Positions 8,084-13,364 of a stretch of 13,364 nucleotides of DNA are shown piece by piece. The stretch's first letter is position 1; every line of letters begins with the position of its first letter. This DNA comes from Thermodesulfovibrio sp. Its GTDB lineage: Bacteria > Nitrospirota > Thermodesulfovibrionia > Thermodesulfovibrionales > JdFR-85. Location of the stretch: positions 1-13,364 of the forward strand of contig JALUSH010000084.1 of the NCBI GenBank assembly GCA_027016675.1, read 5' to 3'. Made by a program: the position numbers and the translations under genes. Below the pieces are notes generated by a model. It searched no databases. It was not told the origin of the DNA and was given only the letters and a program-made list of their open reading frames with translations.

Positions 8084-9838
8084 CTATACCTTCTTTATAT
8101 CACCGTAAAGATATACCCTGTTTCTACCCATCTTTTTTGCATAATAGAGCGCCTCATCGGCCATCTTTATAAGTTCTGTTTTGTCCATTGAATCTCCTGG
8201 ATAACATGAAATCCCTACACTGATAGTAATCCTGGCCTTTTCATTTTCGTTTACAAAGAAAGAATAATTCTCCACGAGTTTTCTCAATCGTTCACCAACC
8301 ATCAGGGCATCATTGCATTCTGTCTCAGGAAGTATTATGATGAACTCTTCACCACCGTATCGGGCAGGGAAATCGATGTTTCTGAGATTGCCTTTTATCA
8401 GTCGGGCTACGGTTTTCAAAACCTCGTCACCTGTTTGATGGCCATAGGTGTCATTGAAACGCTTGAAATGATCAATATCAATCATCATGATAAAGAGTTT
8501 TCTCTTGTAACGTTTTGCCCTGATTAACTCCTCATCGAGCCGTTCCTGGAACATCCTGTGATTGTACAGACCTGTCAATCCATCTGTGGTGGCAAGCCTT
8601 GCAAGCTCATACTGAAGGGATATGGTCTGGAATGCCTGAAAGCTGAAACTGAAGATGCTATCCTCATCCTCCTGTGTAAAACCACCTTCCTTATTAAATA
8701 GAATCAGTATACATTTCAGATCTCCTGTGGAGCCCACCGGGACAAGAATCATATTCTTTAAATATGATTCATTGTTGAGCTTGATCTGCAGGTTATTATC
8801 TCTCTTTATCTGAAGCAGATCTATGTTTGTATTCAAAGCATCATTTTTAAAGATAAAATCATCAAGCAAATCTCTGCTGAGAGTTTTATCGGTGCTATAA
8901 AATCTTATACCACTACCTTCCTCTATCATATACAGTGCAGAATATTTGGCTTTCAGGAGATCCCTTGACCGTTCTGCAAATCTGATTAAAATGGTATCAA
9001 TCTCAACTTCAGATGAAATAAACCCCATAAATTCATTTAATATTGCAAGTTCCCTTACCACTCGTTGTTCTTTCTTAACAGCATGTTCAAGTGCTTCAAT
9101 CTTTTCTTTCAGTCCTTCAGCCATTTTATTAAGATTATCTGCAAGGGTTTCAATTTCATCACCTGTTTTAATAGTTATTCTTCTGTCAAGGTCTCCACCT
9201 GCAAGATATGTGCTTTCGTCTGTTACGATCTTTAGTGGCTTGATTATCCTTTTGGATATTATCCTGTTGATAGTAAATGCAATAATCAGCAGAGATAACA
9301 AAAGGACAATATATGCAGGAAAGATCCTTTCAGATGTCTTTTTTGACTCAGCCTGAACTCTGGAGACTTTTTCTATATCCTCTAACCAGTGTTTATTGAT
9401 ATCCTCTGAAACCTTTTTAAATAATTCTTCCTTAAGTGTATAGTAATAAGAAGTTTTTTCAGGTTTTGAAATTATGTTGTTTACATAGCCTGCAAACCTG
9501 CTAATATTCTCTCTTAAATAAGAAACCATCTTCATTTCATCTTCATCAAGTTTAAAATCCTTTGTCCTTACAATTAGCTGTTCCAACTCTTGGAAGTTTT
9601 TTAGGATATTTTCCTTCTCTTGCATGGAGTGGTCTTTAATATAATTGTTGAGGTGGAGATTTAGATTGGTCAAAGTAGTTTTAAGAGAAGTGAGGAAGTC
9701 CAGTTCCTTTGTTATGTTTGCAAGTTCATTCGTTTTCTGAAAGACACCTGTATTTGTCTTGTATGATAATAATACAGCACCTAAAAAAGAAAAGATAATG
9801 ACAAAGTTTATTAATCTGAACTTATTTACCAGACTCAC
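8084..9838 (-). CDS. Membrane-bound HAMP-GAF-GGDEF diguanylate cyclase
   Basis: Predicted to make c-di-GMP from two GTP. The 584 residues contain TM1 (about 8-27), an extracytoplasmic helical sensor region (28-170), TM2 (173-193), a HAMP linker (about 194-245), a short coiled coil, a GAF-like domain (about 270-405) and a C-terminal GGDEF domain (about 415-580). The active-site signature is GGEEF at 495-499, with metal-binding DIDHF around 454-458, so it should be active. The inhibitory I-site RxxD is intact (R486-D489, five residues before GGEEF), predicting product feedback. There is no EAL or HD-GYP domain. The GTG start at 9838 is supported by an AGGAGG site six bases upstream, which makes the gene overlap the Nudix gene by 17 bp. 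The stimulus is unknown. The PilB MshEN domain is a candidate downstream receptor. Confidence 0.92.
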   Translation of the reverse strand: MSLVNKFRLINFVIIFSFLGAVLLSYKTNTGVFQKTNELANITKELDFLTSLKTTLTNLNLHLNNYIKDHSMQEKENILKNFQELEQLIVRTKDFKLDEDEMKMVSYLRENISRFAGYVNNIISKPEKTSYYYTLKEELFKKVSEDINKHWLEDIEKVSRVQAESKKTSERIFPAYIVLLLSLLIIAFTINRIISKRIIKPLKIVTDESTYLAGGDLDRRITIKTGDEIETLADNLNKMAEGLKEKIEALEHAVKKEQRVVRELAILNEFMGFISSEVEIDTILIRFAERSRDLLKAKYSALYMIEEGSGIRFYSTDKTLSRDLLDDFIFKNDALNTNIDLLQIKRDNNLQIKLNNESYLKNMILVPVGSTGDLKCILILFNKEGGFTQEDEDSIFSFSFQAFQTISLQYELARLATTDGLTGLYNHRMFQERLDEELIRAKRYKRKLFIMMIDIDHFKRFNDTYGHQTGDEVLKTVARLIKGNLRNIDFPARYGGEEFIIILPETECNDALMVGERLRKLVENYSFFVNENEKARITISVGISCYPGDSMDKTELIKMADEALYYAKKMGRNRVYLYGDIKKV

Positions 9839-10418
9839 TACAATGCCTCCTGGCGATCTCGAAAAGCCCGGGTATCTTCAGATCTATATATGTGTCTTCC
9901 TTCTGGAGAGAAAAGAGGGATTCATAAAAGTTATTAATGGACAGTGTTATTACCTCTATGTTTTCCACATCGTCCAATCTCTGACCCTGTGTATTTATAC
10001 ATTTTGTTGCTAAAAAAACTGTTAAAATCTCTGTTGATGCACCTGAGGAAAGTGGCCCCTCAGCTATTTTTACAATCTTCTCAGAATAGTAGCCCGTTTC
10101 CTCAAGCAGTTCACGTTGTGCAACGGTAACAAGAGGCTCATCCCTGTCATTAAGCCCTGCTGGAAACTCTACTACAAATCGTTCCACCGGTGGCCTGAAC
10201 TGCTTTACCAGCACAACCCGGTTATCCTCAGTAAAAGGAACAACTGCCACAATGCCCTTTACGCCAACACGCTGAAATGCCTCCCATGGAATTATCTTTC
10301 CCCTGTGGTCTTTGTATTCAATTATAAGGCTTTTTAGAAAGTTGCCCTGCCAGAGGGTTTTTTTATTTATTATACAGGGAAGCTCCATCTTGAAGTCTTT
10401 GATTATCCAGGAGGCCAT
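9822..10418 (-). CDS. Nudix hydrolase, ADP-ribose pyrophosphatase-like
   Basis: Predicted to cleave a nucleoside diphosphate linked to another group, most likely ADP-ribose or another nucleotide sugar, in the cytoplasm. The 198 residues contain a complete Nudix box (GX5EX7REUXEEXGU) at 88-110, with metal-binding REL LEE residues 102-107. FRPPVER at 74-80 and VEFPAGL just before the box are typical of the ADP-ribose pyrophosphatase branch. The longest start (10418) overlaps the HIT gene by 16 bp and has only a weak GGTGG 12 bases upstream. Met11 (10388), 14 bp past the HIT stop, fits the usual family N-terminus at least as well and may be the true start. The stop lies within the diguanylate cyclase start region, so the two are probably translationally coupled. 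The exact substrate cannot be read from sequence. Confidence 0.88.
   Translation of the reverse strand: MASWIIKDFKMELPCIINKKTLWQGNFLKSLIIEYKDHRGKIIPWEAFQRVGVKGIVAVVPFTEDNRVVLVKQFRPPVERFVVEFPAGLNDRDEPLVTVAQRELLEETGYYSEKIVKIAEGPLSSGASTEILTVFLATKCINTQGQRLDDVENIEVITLSINNFYESLFSLQKEDTYIDLKIPGLFEIARRHCSESGK
9845..9851 (-). promoter_or_regulatory. Ribosome binding site of the diguanylate cyclase gene
   Basis: On the - strand this reads AGGAGGC, six bases before the GTG at 9838. It decides a non-ATG start for the cyclase and lies inside the last codons of the upstream Nudix gene, so ribosomes finishing the Nudix frame would pass directly over it. Confidence 0.8.
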
Positions 10419-10744
10419 TTCATGGGTCTTCCACCAAGAAGGTGGAGATGCACATGGAATACAGTCTGGCCTGCCTCAGCATTACAGTTCATAACGGTTC
10501 TGAATCCCCTTTCCGCAATCCCTTTTTCAGAGGCTATCTTGTTTGCAATTAGGAAAAGGTGCCCTATCAGGGATGCGTCCTCTTCTGAAATGGCAAGATT
10601 GTTGTGTATATGTTTTCGTGGGATTATTAGTATGTGTACAGGTGCCTGCGGATTGATATCCTCAAAGGCAACAACCTGATCATCTTCATAGACAATCTTC
10701 GATGGAATCTCTTTTTGGGCAATTTTACAGAATATGCAATCCAT
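10403..10744 (-). CDS. HIT-family (HINT/PKCI-like) nucleotide-binding hydrolase
   Basis: Histidine-triad protein, usually a purine nucleoside phosphoramidase or AMP-lysine hydrolase acting in the cytoplasm. The 113 residues are a full-length HINT. The C-terminal triad HVHLHLL at 97-103 supplies H97, H99 (nucleophile by homology) and H101. The N-terminus carries C3xxC6 and the IPRKHIHN motif near 41-48, both common in bacterial HINT proteins. The ATG follows a GGGAGG ribosome binding site that lies in the last codons of hisE, with a single base between the hisE stop and this start. Its end overlaps the Nudix frame. The physiological substrate of bacterial HINT proteins is mostly unsettled. Confidence 0.93.
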   Translation of the reverse strand: MDCIFCKIAQKEIPSKIVYEDDQVVAFEDINPQAPVHILIIPRKHIHNNLAISEEDASLIGHLFLIANKIASEKGIAERGFRTVMNCNAEAGQTVFHVHLHLLGGRPMKWPPG

Positions 10745-10745
10745 C

Positions 10746-11033
10746 TTAACCTCCCTGTTTGTTATTCATGCGTCTTCTCAATTCTTTATAGACATCTGAA
10801 GGTTCAATGCCATCTTCTACCATTAATACAAGGATATGATAAAACAGGTCAGCCAGTTCATATACAGTCGCCTCTTTATCCATTGATTTAGAGGCGAGGA
10901 TTACCTCAGTAGCCTCTTCTGAGACCTTTTTCAGTATTGTATCCTTCCCTTGATTGAAAAGGGAACAGGTGTAGGACTCTTCCAGCGGATTGTTTTTCCG
11001 GTCCAATACAGTATGATAAAGCTCTTCAATCAT
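10746..11033 (-). CDS. hisE: Phosphoribosyl-ATP pyrophosphatase HisE
   Basis: Second step of histidine biosynthesis: hydrolyses phosphoribosyl-ATP to phosphoribosyl-AMP and pyrophosphate. The 95 residues are a complete MazG-like HisE, with the metal-binding KKVSEEATEVILA helix (about 35-47) and the ELADLFYHILVLM helix (about 59-71) that together hold the E/E/E/D magnesium site. The ATG overlaps the hisI stop as ATGA (11030-11033), so translation is coupled. Enterobacteria fuse hisI and hisE into one gene; here they are separate but adjacent. No other his genes are in the window. Confidence 0.93.
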   Translation of the reverse strand: MIEELYHTVLDRKNNPLEESYTCSLFNQGKDTILKKVSEEATEVILASKSMDKEATVYELADLFYHILVLMVEDGIEPSDVYKELRRRMNNKQGG

Positions 11034-11401
11034 TCTTTTCTTCCGTAGACCTCCTCTTCAGAGAAGACCTTTTTTGATATCTCTGCACCTTCAATATTGC
11101 GATAAAAACAGCTTCTGTGTCCTGTATGACAGGCACCAGGGCCGTGTTGTATCACCTTGATTAAAAGGGTGTCAGCATCACAATCAATCAGTACCTCTTT
11201 GACCTCCTGGACATGTCCTGATGTCTCTCCTTTTTTCCAGTATTTCTTTCGTGAACGAGACCAGAAATGGGTAAATCCTGTTTCAATGGTCTTCTTGAGG
11301 GCTGTTACATCCATATAGGCCATCATTAAGACCTCTCCAGATTCATAATCCTGTATTATTGCAGGCACAAGCCCTTGAGAGTCATATTTTATCTCTAACA
11401 T
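11030..11401 (-). CDS. hisI: Phosphoribosyl-AMP cyclohydrolase HisI
   Basis: Third step of histidine biosynthesis: opens the purine ring of phosphoribosyl-AMP to give ProFAR. The 123 residues match monofunctional HisI. Visible motifs are MMAYMD near 26-31, HFWSRSRKKYWKKGETSG at 45-62, the magnesium site D73-C74-D75-A-D77, and zinc-ligand cysteines C91 and C98 in GACHTGHRSCFYR. The ATG is preceded by AGGAGGT (11406-11412 on the + strand), four bases away, which fixes the start firmly and suggests strong translation. It starts the compact run hisI-hisE-HIT-Nudix-diguanylate cyclase. The 115-bp gap upstream probably holds its promoter. Confidence 0.95.
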   Translation of the reverse strand: MLEIKYDSQGLVPAIIQDYESGEVLMMAYMDVTALKKTIETGFTHFWSRSRKKYWKKGETSGHVQEVKEVLIDCDADTLLIKVIQHGPGACHTGHRSCFYRNIEGAEISKKVFSEEEVYGRKE

Positions 11402-11426
11402 CTATACCTCCTGTATAAAAGAGAGT

Positions 11427-11453
11427 ATTATCCAGCGCTTGGGTAAATCAAAA
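11427..11453 (-). promoter_or_regulatory. Candidate promoter of the hisI-hisE-HIT-Nudix-cyclase run
   Basis: In the 115-bp gap between the response regulator and hisI, the - strand carries a -10-like GATAAT (11427-11432) or the overlapping TAATAC (11425-11430). The latter lies 17 bases from a poor -35-like TTTTGA (11448-11453). The match is modest. I see no clear hairpin-plus-U-tract terminator for the response regulator gene in this gap, and no leader-peptide or T-box-like attenuator for the his genes, although the gap is too short to exclude a small one. Confidence 0.28.
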
Positions 11454-11516
11454 CACTATGCCTAATTTTTTCTGGTTTACAGGTCTTAAGTATTTTAACA
11501 TAGATTTAAAAATAAA

Positions 11517-12182
11517 TCATTTATCAACACTGTTTATGTATATCAGATTATGTTTGAGGGCATATTTAATAAGTTCTGCATTGTTTTTAAAGCCCATTTT
11601 TTCAAATATACGTGATTTATATGTGCTAACGGTTTTTACACTAAGGGATAACTCTTCTGCTATATCAGACAGTGTTCTTCCAGATGCAAGCATGCAGAGA
11701 ACCTGAAACTCACGGTCAGAGAGCATGTAATGTGGTTTTTTATGGCTTGGGTCTATCTCTACAAGAATCCTTTCTGCCATGGAGTCACTCAGGTATTTCT
11801 TGCCCTCGATTACCCGCTCTATGGCGTCAATAAGTTCGTCAGGGGCACTCTCCTTGGTCAGATAACCTGCGGCTCCGGCCTTTAATACCCTTACAGCATA
11901 CTGTTCTTCAGGATACATGCTGAGTACAAGTACCACGCTGTCAGGTCGACATTTTTTGATTTCTTTCAGTGCATCCAGACCATTGATACCGGGCATTGCG
12001 ATATCGAGGATTATGATGTCATAATCCCTTGAACATGCCTTCTCTACGGTTTCATTGCCATCTTTTGCCTCATCAATACTGATTACTCTTGAGAGGTCAT
12101 TCAGTATCTGTTTTAGTCCAGCTCTTACAACGGAATGATCATCAGCAATTAATATTGAAAGGGTTTTTTTATCCTTCGTCAT
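11517..12182 (-). CDS. NarL/LuxR-type response regulator
   Basis: DNA-binding partner of the histidine kinase encoded just upstream. The 221 residues contain a receiver domain (about 8-125) with acidic residues D14/D15, phospho-acceptor D60 in IILDIAMPG and the conserved Lys of YLTKESAPDEL, followed by a C-terminal LuxR-type helix-turn-helix (about 152-215) with LSDREFQVLCMLASG and VKTVSTYKSRIFEKM. It resembles the DegU/NarL/UhpA group. The start at 12182 has a GAGGAGGG ribosome binding site and overlaps the end of the kinase gene by 14 bp, so the pair should be made together. The target genes and signal are unknown. Nothing is missing. Confidence 0.94.
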   Translation of the reverse strand: MTKDKKTLSILIADDHSVVRAGLKQILNDLSRVISIDEAKDGNETVEKACSRDYDIIILDIAMPGINGLDALKEIKKCRPDSVVLVLSMYPEEQYAVRVLKAGAAGYLTKESAPDELIDAIERVIEGKKYLSDSMAERILVEIDPSHKKPHYMLSDREFQVLCMLASGRTLSDIAEELSLSVKTVSTYKSRIFEKMGFKNNAELIKYALKHNLIYINSVDK

Positions 12183-13167
12183 CTGTTCCCTCCTCAGTAT
12201 TTAATGGGATAGTAATTTTAAGTAATGTGCCCCCTTTTCCCCTGTTTTTTATTTCAAAATTACCACCCCAGAATTCCACACGTTCCTTTATCCCGATAAT
12301 ACCGAGGGATGTGGGTCTGTAAGAATTATTCGTATCAAATCCCCTGCCATTGTCTTCTATTATAAGTGAGATTTCCTTTTTATTTTGTTTTAAAGACACC
12401 TTTACATTAGTTGCCCTAGAATGCTTGGCCACATTTGTCAGTCCTTCCTGCAGGATCCTGAACAGATCAATGGAAAGAGGCTGGTCTAAAACGATATCCT
12501 CTGGAGTTATCTCCAGAGTACATTCAATCCCACTGTGTTTCTCAAATTCTTCTGTTTGCCATTTCACTGCAGCACCAAGACCAAGATAATCAAGTAACGG
12601 GGGTCTTAATTCTGTAGAAATCCTCTTTACAATCCGTATGGTATCATCTAAAAGGTTTACGGTGTCGTTGGCTTTTTTAAAAAGGGTATCATCTATATTG
12701 GATAGCTGGTTCTTTAGCCATCCCAGATTCATCTTAATGGCTGTAAGAGATTGTCCCAGTTCGTCATGAACCTCTCTTGCAATCCTTGCCCGTTCCTTTT
12801 CCCTTAAGGTTTGAAGATGGGCAGATAGTCTTAGAAGTTGCTCACGAGATTCCCTTAATTCTCTTTCAACGGCTCTTCTGTGAAGGAGTTCCTCTTCAAG
12901 TATTTTGTTCATTTTTTGAAGATCAAAACTGCTTCTAAGGGTTTTCGCGAACTGAAAGACCAGTGGCATCAGGCAGAGGGGTACAATAAATGCATCTATT
13001 ACACCTATCATAATGAGGTCCTTAGAGAATTCTCCCCACCATACAAAGCTGAGTATGGTGTTCATTATTGCGGATATAATCTCTGAGCCCAGAATTATTA
13101 CTATAGCCATGACCCAGGGATTAAATACGCGAAAATGGACTAAAAATTTCTCGAACAGCGCTTTCAT
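12169..13167 (-). CDS. NarX/DegS-like membrane histidine kinase (HisKA_3)
   Basis: Sensor kinase of the two-component pair. The 332 residues have two N-terminal membrane helices (about 17-43 and 50-75) with almost no extracytoplasmic loop, a coiled coil (about 80-125), a HisKA_3 dimerisation domain with phospho-acceptor His134 in REVHDELGQSL, and an HATPase_c domain with N-box LQEGLTNVAKHS, G1 box DNGRGFD and GIIGIKERVEFWGG. It is complete. The lack of a periplasmic sensor suggests sensing within the membrane or through the coiled coil. The ATG has no Shine-Dalgarno and an in-frame TAG lies three codons upstream, so the start is forced, barring a downstream Met. It begins 39 bp after the tRNA CCA end with no terminator visible between, so it may be co-transcribed with the tRNA. 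Confidence 0.92.
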   Translation of the reverse strand: MKALFEKFLVHFRVFNPWVMAIVIILGSEIISAIMNTILSFVWWGEFSKDLIMIGVIDAFIVPLCLMPLVFQFAKTLRSSFDLQKMNKILEEELLHRRAVERELRESREQLLRLSAHLQTLREKERARIAREVHDELGQSLTAIKMNLGWLKNQLSNIDDTLFKKANDTVNLLDDTIRIVKRISTELRPPLLDYLGLGAAVKWQTEEFEKHSGIECTLEITPEDIVLDQPLSIDLFRILQEGLTNVAKHSRATNVKVSLKQNKKEISLIIEDNGRGFDTNNSYRPTSLGIIGIKERVEFWGGNFEIKNRGKGGTLLKITIPLNTEEGTDDEG

Positions 13168-13206
13168 AATATTATTCTATAACAAAACATGGCAGGATGG
13201 GGAATT

Positions 13207-13283
13207 TGGTGCCGGTGGAGGGATTCGAACCCCCGACTCTGCGGATATGAGCCGCATGCTCTTACCAACTGAGCTACACCGGC
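13207..13283 (-). tRNA. tRNA with CAT anticodon (elongator Met, or Ile2), CCA encoded
   Basis: On the - strand a full cloverleaf can be drawn: acceptor GCCGGTG/CACCGGC (7 bp), TA, D-stem GCTC/GAGC with loop AGTTGGTAA, anticodon stem TGCGG/CCGCA with loop CTCATAT (anticodon CAT), a 5-base variable loop, and T-stem GGGGG/CCCTC (one G-U) with loop TTCGAAT. Discriminator A is followed by a genomic CCA (13207-13209). It is not the initiator, because it has a paired G1-C72 and lacks the GGG/CCC anticodon stem. CAT is read either as elongator Met or, after lysidine modification by TilS, as Ile (AUA). I cannot decide between these from this sequence alone. Confidence 0.95.
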
Positions 13284-13332
13284 AGTAAAGCCTCCTACGC
13301 CCCTCCAGTGTTTCTAAAAAATTAAGTAAATA

Positions 13333-13362
13333 ATTATAGCAGATAGCTCTTGTTTCTCTCAA
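13333..13362 (-). promoter_or_regulatory. Sigma-70-type promoter of the tRNA gene
   Basis: On the - strand a perfect -10 TATAAT (13333-13338) follows a -35 TTGAGA (13357-13362, five of six consensus bases) at 18 bp spacing. Transcription would start near 13326, about 43 bases before the mature tRNA 5' end, leaving a leader for RNase P to remove. With no terminator between the tRNA and the kinase gene, it may also serve the two-component genes. Confidence 0.8.
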
Positions 13363-13364
13363 TA

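Noticed and set aside
7291..8191. + strand frames opposite fdhD and the cyclase end
   Set aside because: They are antisense to well-recognised FdhD and GGDEF coding sequence and show no recognisable domains or ribosome binding sites.
13177..13362. Short - strand frame running through the tRNA and its promoter
   Set aside because: It reads through a complete tRNA cloverleaf and a consensus promoter, so it is not a plausible protein.

Overview
This is a gene-dense stretch of a bacterial chromosome with moderate to low GC by eye. It carries a type IV pilus motor operon on the + strand and, facing it, a long run of genes on the - strand. The order pilB-pilT-pilC-pilS-pilR, the multidomain c-di-GMP signalling protein and the heavy AGA/AGG arginine use suggest a motile or surface-living, probably anaerobic, Gram-negative bacterium of the Nitrospirota/Desulfobacterota kind. 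That placement is an inference from gene order and style only. I see no insertion sequence, prophage, CRISPR array or plasmid signature, and no gap above 300 bases lacks a gene.

The left half (1-7260, + strand) holds pilB (extension ATPase), pilT (retraction ATPase), pilC (inner-membrane platform), pilS (membrane histidine kinase) and pilR (sigma-54-dependent activator). The genes are spaced 5 to 65 bp apart. PilB keeps an N-terminal MshEN domain with both 24-residue c-di-GMP-binding motifs, a poly-Gln/acidic linker and a CxxC...CxxC zinc motif. The 65-bp pilB-pilT gap contains a striking 27-bp element of three 9-bp near-palindromic units. No pilA follows pilR; instead pilR runs head-on into fdhD, with the stop codons overlapping in a TTAA.

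The right half (7257-13364, - strand) reads, in transcription order: a strong promoter; a tRNA with CAT anticodon and encoded CCA; a DegS/NarX-like histidine kinase and its NarL-type response regulator (14-bp overlap); hisI and hisE as separate but overlapping genes; a HIT-family protein; a Nudix hydrolase; a HAMP-GAF-GGDEF diguanylate cyclase; and fdhD. From hisI to the cyclase the genes overlap or nearly touch, so histidine biosynthesis, nucleotide clean-up enzymes and a c-di-GMP synthase look co-transcribed and translationally coupled.

The most attractive functional link is between the halves: a c-di-GMP synthase with an intact active site and an intact inhibitory site lies on the same segment as a PilB with an intact c-di-GMP sensor domain. 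Each component belongs to a known family. What may be new is the arrangement, and the palindromic array between pilB and pilT. I do not see a wholly unknown system here.
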